The position numbers and the translations under genes were made by a program. A DNA stretch of 12,827 nucleotides from Thermoplasmata archaeon. GTDB lineage: Archaea; Thermoplasmatota; E2; UBA202; DSCA01. The notes beneath the pieces are model-generated. The model saw only the letters and a list, made by a program, of their open reading frames with translations. It was not told where the DNA came from and searched no databases. The DNA is taken from positions 1 to 12,827 of the forward strand of contig VBQP01000018.1 in the NCBI GenBank assembly GCA_008297795.1, in the 5' to 3' direction. Shown here one piece after another: positions 1 to 6,928 of the stretch (its first letter is position 1; each line of letters begins with the position of its first letter).

Positions 1-1153
1 GGATGAATAATATGCTACTAGATTTACTATAAATACCAGTATCTCGCCTGCGATTACTGAAATTGCCACCATTTCAAAGATTGGTAGAATCCCAATACCG
101 ATAACCATACTTATAATAAAAGCAAAAGAACCTATTAGGGAAAATATGATTATGCCTATTATATGCATTGATAAAAACATTTTTCGGGCGTTTTTTGGAG
201 GAATTAAACTATATTCGAGAGAACCAATATGGAGCGCTGATGAAAACTTTGCGGCTAAGATGCCACCAATCGCTCCCCCGTCCTCCAAAAACGCCGGTAT
301 CATGGTCAGAATGCCTGCTATTCCTATCAACCCTTCGAATGAGTTACCAAGGATAGAGCCGGAGAATGTATCCAACAACCCACTCAGTAACATTATAATC
401 GAGCTTTCTAACAGGATTTTTTTGAGGTACTGACTTGAAATCTTAGAAAATGGGATGAATATGCTTATCACTCCGAGAACAATAAATATATAAAAGAGGA
501 CAAGTTTCGCCTCTCCTCCCATTCCAATAACCATGTGGAGTGACAGGAAAAGAAAAGGCAGTGTAATTATATCGCCTGCGAGAGTTATTATCGGGGTTGT
601 GACATTATCAGGATCCCACCCTCTGCGGTAACTGAAAAATGCCGTGGCTATTGTGAGCGCCAGCATGAAAAACGAGCATGAAAAACGCTGAAAAAATTCC
701 TGCAAGAAGTGATATCAGCACCATATCGGTCATCTCCACATCCATCCCCAGTAAATGTGCCGTTAATGCTGCTATTATGCCAAGGTATATACTCATCAAA
801 ATTGTGAGAATAAATGAGGAATTTACATTATCCCTCAATATTTTTCCCTTAAAATCAGGGGAAATCTGACCTGTATGGAGTCCTGTCCCGAGCCTTGAGC
901 CAAGAGATGCAAATATGTTTCCCCTCATACCTATGGCAGGAGGAAGCAGAACAATGAGGGCTGGAAGTACGCGCAGGCTGGAAGTCGATACGCCCATTAT
1001 TATTCCTGTTATGAGGTCACCCATCGTGCAAAGCAAAAGAGAAAATAAGGACTCCTTGAAATCTCTAGAAACCAAATTTTTGAGAGAGTGCAAAATAGGC
1101 AGGGATGGCTGATTGGTATTTTTTGCCTTCTCCACTCTCTCCATATTTATCAC
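1..1153 (-). pseudogene. MgtE/SLC41-type divalent-cation (Mg2+) transporter, frameshifted and cut by the left edge
   Basis: The minus strand encodes a membrane protein with two tandem MgtE integral-membrane domains, the layout of SLC41-like archaeal Mg2+ transporters. The first half reads from 1153 down to a stop at 608 (181 residues) and contains PAIGMRGNIFASLGSRLG near residue 95. Its last ~20 residues are hydrophilic and unlike the family. Past the duplication at 662-687, the neighbouring frame continues the protein with GWDPDNVTTPIITLAGD, a hallmark of the domain. It then reads openly to base 1, including the second-domain motif PAFLEDGGAIGGILAAKFS. Deleting one 13-base copy restores a single frame through the break. 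The first-half start is GTG 1153 or ATG 1144; neither has a clear ribosome binding site. The second half could restart at ATG 666 (minus). No cytosolic MgtE N domain or CBS domain is seen in the part present. It may be a true mutation, a phase-variable state, or a sequencing or assembly error. Confidence 0.85.
662..687. repeat. Perfect 13-base tandem duplication that shifts the transporter frame
   Basis: The unit AGCATGAAAAACG occurs twice back to back, at 662-674 and 675-687. Thirteen is not a multiple of three, so the duplication moves the minus-strand transporter into the wrong frame and leads to the stop at 608. On the minus strand each copy encodes the same F-M-L stretch. With one copy the protein reads FFMLALTIATAFFSYRRG, a credible membrane helix followed by the MgtE motif. 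Confidence 0.9.
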
Positions 1154-1331
1154 ATCCGTAAGGTTTACCAGGGGGTTCTTTTTTGTCTGACATGCGTGAT
1201 ATCTAAATTTATAACCATTTATATGTTTTTGCTTGATGCGTGTTATCTTTTAACACCCATAATCATAGAGAAAAAGGGGAAGCACATCCCAACAAACATT
1301 TTTTATACTTTTTTTTGTATTATAATGGGGT
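1154..1331. promoter_or_regulatory. Divergent intergenic region between the transporter and the histidine kinase
   Basis: This AT-rich gap holds no convincing gene. For the minus-strand transporter there are two overlapping TATA-like stretches at about 1205-1225 (ATATAAATGG and TTATAAATTT, read on the minus strand). For the plus-strand kinase, TTTTTTATACTT near 1299-1310 lies about 27 bases before the start codon. An inverted repeat, GTGTTA-TCTTT-TAACAC, sits at 1240-1256 between the two promoters and could bind a regulator of either one. Confidence 0.55.
1299..1310 (+). promoter_or_regulatory. TATA-like element of the histidine kinase gene
   Basis: A T-rich TTTTTTATACTT is centred about 27 bases before ATG 1332. 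This is the normal TATA-to-start distance in archaea, so transcription would begin at or next to the start codon (leaderless). No Shine-Dalgarno sequence precedes the ATG. Confidence 0.55.
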
Positions 1332-3107
1332 ATGGGTAGGGAGCCGCTCAATGATTCCATGAAACGTATTGCAGGATTAAATAGCCTGTTTCAGGAAATA
1401 GAAGAAAAAGCAGGGAAACTGGAGGAGGAAAAACGTCGCCTATCCCATATAGAAAAAATTTTTCAGGGGTCTGGAGCAGCAATAATAGTAATTGACAGGA
1501 AAGGCAGGATAAAATTTTTCAGCAGAGGGGCAGAATCTCTCACGGGATATAAACTGGATGAAATAAAAAATAAAGATGCATCTCTGCTTTTTCCAGATTT
1601 GCTCCAGAATTCTGAAGAGTTCGTGAAGGAAAACGGCAACTGGTCTTTAATCCGGCTTTCGGGGAAATATGATTTGAGAACGGTAAGGGCATTCCCATCG
1701 AAAATTGATGACAACATGTTTTTGCTCCTTATGCCTGTGGATGGGGGCATTGAAGGAAAAGAAATTGGCGAGTTGATAGAAAATGCCCCCTTTGGAATTT
1801 ATATTATCAGGAATAAATTGATAAAATATGCAAACACAAAAATGCTGGAAATTCTGGGATGCGATAAGGAGGAGGTCATAGGAAAACCCTTCACCTCATT
1901 CGTTCATCCTGAAGATGCCAGGAGTCTGGAGAGATTGAAGGGAGAAAATTTGACATACCACAGGGAAATAAGGTTCATCTCAAAAAAGGGCATAAGATAC
2001 GCAGAGATAACAGTAACACCCATAAAATATATGGGCGAAAGCGCCATGCTCGGCTCTTTCATTGACACCACTGAAAGAAAACTGGCGGAGGAGGCTCTCT
2101 ATCTCAACGAAAAAAAATACAGACAGGTAGTGGAAAATGCAGTTGAAGGCATATATCGCATCACGCTTGACGGAGAATTTCTGGAAGTTAATGATTCCTT
2201 CCTGAATATGTTTGGCTATGAAAGTTTCGAGGAATTGGTGGAGGAAACAGAGGATGCATGGCAGCTTTATATTCAGCAAAAAGCCGTAAAAAAATTCATT
2301 CAGTCAATAAAAAAGGGGAAAAAGGTAAGGAACTATGAGATGGAAGGGATGAGAAAGGACGGCAGGGTGATAGTGACAACTCAATCTGCTGTTCTCACAA
2401 ACGAAAATGGAAACGGAGTTATAGAAGGAATAATACAGGACATAACAGCGCGCAAAAAAGCAGAGGAAGAAGCAGAATTTTACAATTCCCTGCTGCGCCA
2501 TGACCTCGGGAACAAAAACCAGATAATCATGGGTTATCTTGAGTTGCTCTCAAATAATGACTTGTCTGAAAAACAGAGGACTTTTCTTGAAAAGGCGCTC
2601 CAGGCAGTAAGAACAGGCAATGAACTTATAGAAAAAATAAGGTATCTGCACCAGGCAAGTGAGGAAACTGGCATCAGGACCGTAAGCCTGGAAAAGGTGG
2701 CAAAGAAGGTTGTTGAAGGATACGTGATGGAAGCCGAAAAGAAAGGCATTGAAATAAAATATGAAAACAGCAAAAAGTTAAAGGTAAGGGCGGGTATGCT
2801 CGTGGAGGAGGTGATAGCAAACCTTCTGGAGAATTCGATAAAACATTCCAATGCCACAAAAATAAAAATTTATCCGGTGGAGGAGGACAGGTTCGCGGGG
2901 ATATGCATAGAGGACAATGGAGTTGGAGTACCTGAAGATATGAAAGAGGAGATATTCAAAAAGAAGGTTAAGGGAAAGAGAAGTAGCGGAAGCGGCTTGG
3001 GGCTATATCTTGTTAAAAAAATAGTTGAGAAATACGGAGGGAAAGTGGAGGTGGCGGACAGCGAGGGCGGCGGCGCAAAATTCATTGTTTATTTTGAGAA
3101 GAGGTAG
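1332..3107 (+). CDS. Soluble sensor histidine kinase with three PAS domains
   Basis: This 591-residue protein has a short N-terminal coiled coil (about 20-40) and three PAS domains at about 38-135, 143-255 and 262-376. PAS2 and PAS3 end in the usual D-T-T-E-R-K and D-I-T-A-R-K-K boundaries. A phosphoacceptor helix follows (LLRHDLGNKNQIIMGYLEL), with His390 the likely phosphorylated residue. The C-terminal ATPase domain shows the N box (ANLLENSIKHS, 496-506), the G1 box (DNGVGVP, 528-534) and the G2 box (GSGLGLYLV, 553-561). No membrane segment, signal peptide or receiver domain is visible, so it is a cytosolic kinase sensing an internal signal by inference. No response regulator is encoded in this window. 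The RHDLGNKNQ-type H-box is common in archaeal PAS kinases, from family knowledge. The signal and the partner are unknown. Confidence 0.93.
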   Translation: MGREPLNDSMKRIAGLNSLFQEIEEKAGKLEEEKRRLSHIEKIFQGSGAAIIVIDRKGRIKFFSRGAESLTGYKLDEIKNKDASLLFPDLLQNSEEFVKENGNWSLIRLSGKYDLRTVRAFPSKIDDNMFLLLMPVDGGIEGKEIGELIENAPFGIYIIRNKLIKYANTKMLEILGCDKEEVIGKPFTSFVHPEDARSLERLKGENLTYHREIRFISKKGIRYAEITVTPIKYMGESAMLGSFIDTTERKLAEEALYLNEKKYRQVVENAVEGIYRITLDGEFLEVNDSFLNMFGYESFEELVEETEDAWQLYIQQKAVKKFIQSIKKGKKVRNYEMEGMRKDGRVIVTTQSAVLTNENGNGVIEGIIQDITARKKAEEEAEFYNSLLRHDLGNKNQIIMGYLELLSNNDLSEKQRTFLEKALQAVRTGNELIEKIRYLHQASEETGIRTVSLEKVAKKVVEGYVMEAEKKGIEIKYENSKKLKVRAGMLVEEVIANLLENSIKHSNATKIKIYPVEEDRFAGICIEDNGVGVPEDMKEEIFKKKVKGKRSSGSGLGLYLVKKIVEKYGGKVEVADSEGGGAKFIVYFEKR

Positions 3108-3219
3108 ATTGAGGGGGGTAGAGGCGGTTTGCAGGCGGCGGCGGGAAGGGGCGGCAGCATGGAGCAGCAATGAGCAGAGAGATAGGCAACTTTATAATGC
3201 TGCCATATATTATTTTCAC
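3108..3219 (+). other. G-rich spacer ending in the translin promoter
   Basis: From about 3111 to 3175 the plus strand is strongly G-rich, with runs such as GGGGGG (3113-3118) and GGGAAGGGG (3143-3151), in contrast to the AT-rich gaps elsewhere in the window. I see no gene in it. After it, CTTTATAATG at 3190-3199 is TATA-like and lies about 26 bases before ATG 3220, suggesting a leaderless start for the translin gene. The G-rich part may be transcribed as the kinase 3' tail. I could not recognise a known RNA in it. Confidence 0.5.
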
Positions 3220-3915
3220 ATGAAAAATCTTGATGAGGTGTCAAGCAAAATAGAAAAGATGCTGAACGAGAAAGACAGCATGAGGGAGTTTGCACTTAAA
3301 AAATGCCGCGACATAATAAGAACGAGCAGGAAATGCATAAGGAATATCCATAACGGGGAAATGGATACCGCCGCCGATATGGCAGCAGAGGCAATAAAGA
3401 TAAACAAAGAACTTAAGAAGAAAATAAAGGATCATCCTGACCTGCTTACTTCGGGCTACATGGAGAATGCTTCCCAAGAACTTGCTGAGGCAAATATATT
3501 CCTTGCGATTTGCGGGGGCGGCGACCTGCCGAGTCCTGAGGACATAGGCGTTACTTACACATCCTATCTGCTAGGGCTGGGAGACACAGTGGGAGAGTTG
3601 AGGAGGATGGGCATTGATTACATGAAAAACGGAGATGTTGATGAGGTTGAGAAAATTCTGGGACAGATGGAAGATATCTGCGAGAAACTCATGGAATTTG
3701 ACTACCCTTCAGGGCTTGTGCCGATAAAGAGAAAGCAGGATGTGGCAAAGAAATTGCTCGAGCAAATGAGAGGGGACTTCGTGATTTTCAAGAAAAACAA
3801 GGATTTCGAGGAGAAAATAGAGTTGCTGCTGAAAAATGTTGGGAAAAAGGACAAAAGGGAAAAAAAGAAAAAGGATGATGATTTCGGGCTGGATGTCGAT
3901 TCTGTCTGGGGATGA
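3220..3915 (+). CDS. Translin-family protein (archaeal translin/TRAX homologue)
   Basis: This 231-residue, mostly helical protein matches the translin family, whose members form octamers that bind, and in TRAX-type subunits cut, single-stranded RNA. The four acidic residues of the TRAX catalytic site appear to be present with the right spacing: E87 and E90 in SQELAEANIF, and D122 and E126 in LLGLGDTVGELRRMGI. This predicts a nuclease-competent archaeal translin, an inference by analogy with TRAX. A lysine-rich tail (about 206-219) ends in DFGLDVDSVWG. I chose ATG 3220 because the homology starts there and a TATA-like element lies 26 bases upstream. The same frame is open further upstream, but it overlaps the kinase 3' end and the G-rich spacer and has no family resemblance. 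The gene is probably transcribed alone. Confidence 0.85.
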   Translation: MKNLDEVSSKIEKMLNEKDSMREFALKKCRDIIRTSRKCIRNIHNGEMDTAADMAAEAIKINKELKKKIKDHPDLLTSGYMENASQELAEANIFLAICGGGDLPSPEDIGVTYTSYLLGLGDTVGELRRMGIDYMKNGDVDEVEKILGQMEDICEKLMEFDYPSGLVPIKRKQDVAKKLLEQMRGDFVIFKKNKDFEEKIELLLKNVGKKDKREKKKKDDDFGLDVDSVWG

Positions 3916-3945
3916 ATCACCCTATGCTCCGATTGCATGTGGGCA

Positions 3946-3980
3946 GGTGGTGGCGCAGATTTTTGATTCCGAACACCACC
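3946..3980 (+). terminator. Inverted repeat followed by a T-rich run, possible terminator of the translin gene
   Basis: GGTGGTG (3946-3952) and CACCACC (3974-3980) are perfect complements around a 21-base loop, and are followed at once by ATTTTTATATATAA. As RNA this would be a short GC-rich stem with a U-rich tail, resembling an intrinsic terminator. The same T-rich run is the likely TATA element of the next gene, so the site may serve both genes. The long loop makes the hairpin uncertain. Confidence 0.4.
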
Positions 3981-3992
3981 ATTTTTATATAT
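3981..3992 (+). promoter_or_regulatory. TATA-like element of the ribosomal/aIF2-alpha operon
   Basis: ATTTTTATATAT is centred about 26 bases before ATG 4013, the first gene of the eL42-to-PAC2 operon. It is one of the strongest TATA-like sequences in the window, fitting a highly expressed ribosomal operon. No Shine-Dalgarno sequence lies before the ATG, so a leaderless start is likely. Confidence 0.65.
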
Positions 3993-4012
3993 AACATGGT
4001 ATTACAAACTCG

Positions 4013-4291
4013 ATGATAAGACCATCTACTGTAATGACATATTGCCCTTCGTGCGAGAAACACACTCCCCATACAGTCGAGAAAGTAAAGAAAAAGAAAG
4101 CATCTGAACTGAAACAGGGGCAGAGACGTTTCCGCCGCGTGACAGCAGGTTATAGAGGTTATCCCAGACCCAAGCCGGAGGGAAGGGAAAAACCGACAAA
4201 GAGGGTTTATCTGAGATACAGATGCCAGGAATGTGGCAAAGCCCATCAGAAGAAATGCATAAGGGCGAAGAAGTTCGAGTTCAAGAGGTGA
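4013..4291 (+). CDS. rpl44e: Large-subunit ribosomal protein eL42 (L44e)
   Basis: This 92-residue basic protein is the archaeal/eukaryotic L44e (eL42), a zinc-binding protein of the large ribosomal subunit near the E site. Two CxxC pairs form the zinc site: C11/C14 in YCPSCEKHTPHTVEKVKKKK, and C71/C74 in RYRCQECGKAHQKK. The central basic segment RRVTAGYRGYPRPKP is typical of the family. ATG 4013 fits the TATA distance and gives a normal length. An internal ATG at codon 8 (4034) is possible but further from the promoter. It is the first gene of the operon, and its stop codon lies within the ribosome binding site of the next gene. Confidence 0.95.
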   Translation: MIRPSTVMTYCPSCEKHTPHTVEKVKKKKASELKQGQRRFRRVTAGYRGYPRPKPEGREKPTKRVYLRYRCQECGKAHQKKCIRAKKFEFKR

Positions 4292-4295
4292 GTCA

Positions 4296-4460
4296 GTGGG
4301 AGAGTTCGTTAGAGTTAAATGTAAGGATTGCAATAATGAGCAGATTATTTTTAAGAAGGCAAGCACTCCCGTGGCATGCCAGATATGCGGAAGTGTGCTG
4401 GCTGAGCCCACAGGCGGGCTTGCGAGAATAAAGGGAGAGATATTGGAAGAGTTGGAATAA
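4296..4460 (+). CDS. rps27e: Small-subunit ribosomal protein eS27 (S27e)
   Basis: This 54-residue protein starts VGEFVRVKCKDCNNEQIIF and contains TPVACQICGSVLAEPTGG, the S27e signature. The zinc knuckle is C9/C12 and C28/C31. It belongs to the small ribosomal subunit in archaea and eukaryotes and is absent from bacteria. The start is GTG 4296. It is preceded by GAGGTGA (4285-4291), a strong Shine-Dalgarno sequence that overlaps the eL42 stop codon, so the two genes are translationally coupled. The length is normal for archaeal S27e (about 55-65). The aIF2-alpha gene begins three bases after its stop. Confidence 0.95.
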   Translation: MGEFVRVKCKDCNNEQIIFKKASTPVACQICGSVLAEPTGGLARIKGEILEELE

Positions 4461-4463
4461 AAA

Positions 4464-5246
4464 ATGCCTGTAAGAAATATCCCTGAGAGAGGAGAACTGG
4501 TTGTCTGCACGGTCGTTAAGGCAAAGGGTTTTGGGGCATTTGTGAAACTTGAAGAATATCCTGACACAGAGGGATTTATACACATAAAGGAAGTTGCGCC
4601 TGGCTGGGTTAAGAACATAAGAAATTACGTAAAGGAAGGGCAGAAGATTGTATGCAAGGTGATGGAGGTTGATTCCTCAAAGGGATACATAGACCTGTCT
4701 CTGAAGAGGGTGAATGAGCACCAGAGGAGAGAGAAGATACAGCAGTGGAAAAATGAGAAGAAGGCATGGAAGTTATTCCACATGGTTGCAGAAAGAATGG
4801 GAAGAAATCCTGATGAATGCATGGAGGAGTTCGGCAGAGAAATCATCAAAAAATACGGCTCCCTGTATGAGGCTTTCGAGGAGGTTGCATACGACAACGA
4901 AACTCTTCAGAAAGAAGGATTCAGCGGCGATTGGGTGGATGCATTTGTAGAGGTTGCAAAGGAAAATATCATAATACCTTTTGTCACAATCACAGGTTAT
5001 GTGGAAATGTTTTCTCCCGACAGGGAAGGAGTGAAGCACATACGGGAAGCGCTCAAAAAAATAGAGAAGGAGGAGGATGAAGTCAGCGTCAGTGTGAAGT
5101 ATGTCTCCGCCCCCATATACAGAGTAGATGTCACCGCCCCTGACTATAAAACAGCGGAGAAAGAACTTAAAGAATGTGCTGAGAAAGGGGTGGAATACAT
5201 AAAAAAGCATGGCGGCACGGGAACTTTTAAAAGGAAAATAAAATGA
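4464..5246 (+). CDS. eif2a: Translation initiation factor 2 subunit alpha (aIF2-alpha)
   Basis: This 260-residue protein is the alpha subunit of the heterotrimeric initiation factor that brings initiator Met-tRNA to the ribosome. It has an N-terminal S1/OB domain (about 10-83: GELVVCTVVKAKGFGAFVKL, then EGFIHIKEVAPGWVKNI and SKGYIDLSLKRV). A helical domain follows (about 87-175), then a C-terminal alpha-beta domain that contacts the gamma subunit (about 176-260). The length equals the archaeal norm. It starts three bases after the eS27 stop with only a weak ribosome binding site, so coupled translation is likely. Its TGA overlaps the ATG of Nop10 (ATGA). The beta and gamma subunits are not in this window, which is usual in archaea. 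Confidence 0.96.
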   Translation: MPVRNIPERGELVVCTVVKAKGFGAFVKLEEYPDTEGFIHIKEVAPGWVKNIRNYVKEGQKIVCKVMEVDSSKGYIDLSLKRVNEHQRREKIQQWKNEKKAWKLFHMVAERMGRNPDECMEEFGREIIKKYGSLYEAFEEVAYDNETLQKEGFSGDWVDAFVEVAKENIIIPFVTITGYVEMFSPDREGVKHIREALKKIEKEEDEVSVSVKYVSAPIYRVDVTAPDYKTAEKELKECAEKGVEYIKKHGGTGTFKRKIK

Positions 5247-5419
5247 GGTACTGCGAATCTTGTAAAATTTACACCCTGGAGGAAAACTGCCCTTCATGCG
5301 GGAAGAAAACGCGAGGGGTGGGACCTGCGAGGTTTTCCCCTCAGGACCCATATGGAGAATACAGAAGAAAGTTGAAAAAGGAGGAGAAGTATGGCAAGAA
5401 AGAAGTTGAAAATAGATGA
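5243..5419 (+). CDS. nop10: Nop10, box H/ACA RNA-protein complex subunit
   Basis: This 58-residue protein begins MRYCESCKIYTLEENCPSCG and continues GPARFSPQDPYGEYRRKL, a clear Nop10 pattern. Archaeal Nop10 has a zinc ribbon (here C4, C7, C16 and C19) and a linear C-terminal half that binds Cbf5 in the guide-RNA pseudouridine synthase, which modifies rRNA. The start ATG overlaps the aIF2-alpha stop by four bases. Its 3' end overlaps the start of the PAC2 gene by 29 bases. The order aIF2-alpha, Nop10, PAC2 is a well-known archaeal cluster, which supports all three calls. Confidence 0.95.
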   Translation: MRYCESCKIYTLEENCPSCGKKTRGVGPARFSPQDPYGEYRRKLKKEEKYGKKEVENR

Positions 5420-6164
5420 AGCAACTGTCATATATAAGGAAAAGCCAGAACTCAATAATCCGATATTGATAGAAGGTTTGCCAGGTGTTGGAAATGTCGG
5501 GAAACTTGCAGCAGAACACCTTATAGATGAAATAGGGGCAAAGAAATTTGCGGAAATTTATTCCACAGATTTTCCCCCTCAGGTTTTTATAGATAATGAC
5601 GGCATAATCCACCTTGTAAAAAATGAGTTGTATTACTGGAAGGGCGAAGTCGATTTGATAATACTAACAGGCGACTACCAGGGGCTTTCAACAAGAGGAC
5701 AGTATATCTTAACCCAGAAAATACTTGATATTGTAGATGGCTACGGAACGAAGATGATATACACGCTGGGAGGATACGGCGTTGGCATTGATGTTGAAAA
5801 GCCGCGCGTGACAGGCGCAGCAACCCACAAAACCCTTGCAAAAAAACTCAAAAAATACGACATTCTTTTCAAGGATGAAGGCGGAGGGGGCATCGTCGGC
5901 GCCTCAGGGCTGCTTCTGGGAATCGGGGTTATGCGAGGAATGAAAGGGGTGTGCCTGATGGGGGAAACTTCAGGCTACATGGTTGACCCGAATAGCGCAA
6001 GAGAAGTGCTGAAAAGACTCACAAAGATACTCGGCATAAAAATAAGTTTTTCAAAACTTGAAGAAAAAGCAGAGGAGATAAGAAGGATAACCAAGCATAT
6101 CAAAAGTCTGGAAAAAAGCGAAATGGAAAGAGAGGGGGGAGAAGACCTCAGTTATATAGGCTGA
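5391..6164 (+). CDS. PAC2-family protein (proteasome assembly chaperone family)
   Basis: This 257-residue protein belongs to the PAC2 family. It begins with a conserved strand and glycine-rich turn (PILIEGLPGVGNVGKLAAEH), and continues with DLIILTGDYQGLSTRGQY, IYTLGGYGVGI and ASGLLLGIGVMRGMKGVCLM. A charged helical tail of about 40 residues follows. Eukaryotic members chaperone 20S proteasome assembly. The archaeal role is less certain, though genomic linkage to aIF2-alpha and Nop10 is common. ATG 5391 has a near-perfect Shine-Dalgarno sequence (GGAGG, 5380-5384) lying inside nop10. It is the last gene of the operon. Only 35 bases separate it from the convergent gene that follows, with short T-rich stretches and no strong hairpin. 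Confidence 0.9.
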   Translation: MARKKLKIDEATVIYKEKPELNNPILIEGLPGVGNVGKLAAEHLIDEIGAKKFAEIYSTDFPPQVFIDNDGIIHLVKNELYYWKGEVDLIILTGDYQGLSTRGQYILTQKILDIVDGYGTKMIYTLGGYGVGIDVEKPRVTGAATHKTLAKKLKKYDILFKDEGGGGIVGASGLLLGIGVMRGMKGVCLMGETSGYMVDPNSAREVLKRLTKILGIKISFSKLEEKAEEIRRITKHIKSLEKSEMEREGGEDLSYIG

Positions 6165-6199
6165 GTTTCCTTCTGCCCGATTTTGCATTTCAGCATGCC

Positions 6200-6844
6200 T
6201 TAAAATATCAGGTTGTTTCCATTCAGTATCAGGGTTGTTCCTATGAATATGTGGCTGTCAGGGTGAAGTGCATGCGGAATTCTGATATGCAGCCCCATGA
6301 AGCCGGCAGTGAAACCCCTCTGCCGTCCCAGCATCCATCCTATGTTGCCGACGGTGTTTCTGCTGTCCCACATATAGTTTGTTCCGAATTTTGCAACAGT
6401 TACACCAAAGTTGTATTTGAACAGGATGGGACGCAGCATGATTCTGAGAAAACTTCTGTCTGTTTTCAGCGGGATAAATATTTCTCCCCTTCCGTAACTC
6501 ACGATATAATTGAAAATCCCCCATCCCCAGGTCTTTCCGAAAAAGAATCCGTATTTCTCCGGAAATATGCCGTATTCCCTCAGCACGTGTATGACACGCT
6601 CAATGACTTTCGATATGTTTGTTGAGCGAGCGCTTTCATCAAGAATCTGCGATATTTTGCTCTCCATCTCGTTTGCATCTTCATATGAAAGCATTTTCTT
6701 TTCAATTTCCTTGCCTGATGGCATGAGTATGCTGCATTCCACCATCTCCTTATCTTTCCCTCCGGATGCCAGCGCAGGGAAGGATGATGCCGCAATAAGC
6801 AGTGAAATCACGCCAACAGCCATTAACGCATAAGTTCTTTTCAT
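6200..6844 (-). CDS. Secreted or membrane-anchored protein of unknown function
   Basis: This 214-residue protein is not one I recognise. Residues 1-28 are a clear signal peptide: basic MKRT, a hydrophobic core and a cleavage-like ALAS-GG. The mature part has a charged helical segment (about 33-92), then a C-terminal region rich in aromatic residues, glycine and probable beta strands (about 95-214: YGFFFGKTWGWGIFNYIVSY, RGFTAGFMGLHIRIP). Alternating hydrophobic residues there suggest a beta fold. No cysteine pair, lipobox or catalytic motif is evident. The start is ATG 6844, preceded by GAGAGGTG five bases upstream, a strong Shine-Dalgarno site. The gene is single, convergent with PAC2 and divergent from the small Cys-rich gene. 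It is likely exported by Sec. Function is unknown. Confidence 0.8.
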   Translation of the reverse strand: MKRTYALMAVGVISLLIAASSFPALASGGKDKEMVECSILMPSGKEIEKKMLSYEDANEMESKISQILDESARSTNISKVIERVIHVLREYGIFPEKYGFFFGKTWGWGIFNYIVSYGRGEIFIPLKTDRSFLRIMLRPILFKYNFGVTVAKFGTNYMWDSRNTVGNIGWMLGRQRGFTAGFMGLHIRIPHALHPDSHIFIGTTLILNGNNLIF

Positions 6845-6928
6845 TTTTTCACCTCTCGTTTATAATATTGCATTATGTTATTAAAATGTTTGTTAAAATA
6901 TTTTTATACGTTGTTTCAATGAGGCAGT
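6845..6928. promoter_or_regulatory. Divergent promoter region with a strong minus-strand ribosome binding site
   Basis: On the minus strand, GAGAGGTG (6857-6850) lies five bases before ATG 6844. AT-rich stretches at about 6859-6890 could hold its TATA element. On the plus strand, ATTTTTATACG (6899-6909) is TATA-like and lies about 25 bases before GTG 6929, giving a leaderless start. A short GAGG at 6921-6924 is also possible as a ribosome binding site. Confidence 0.55.

Noticed and set aside
1068..1193. Short minus-strand ORF from ATG 1193 (42 codons) ahead of the transporter
   Set aside because: It lies in a different frame from the transporter, has no recognisable motif and ends inside its N-terminal region. 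It may be chance, although its ATG fits one of the TATA-like stretches for a leaderless start.
3111..3160. Classical G-quadruplex
   Set aside because: Only about three runs of three or more Gs are present and one loop is far too long, so the strict four-run motif is not met.
3025..3219. Upstream extension of the translin reading frame
   Set aside because: It overlaps the kinase ATPase domain in another frame, reads through the G-rich spacer as an Arg/Ala-rich stretch, and lacks family resemblance. The promoter and homology point to ATG 3220.
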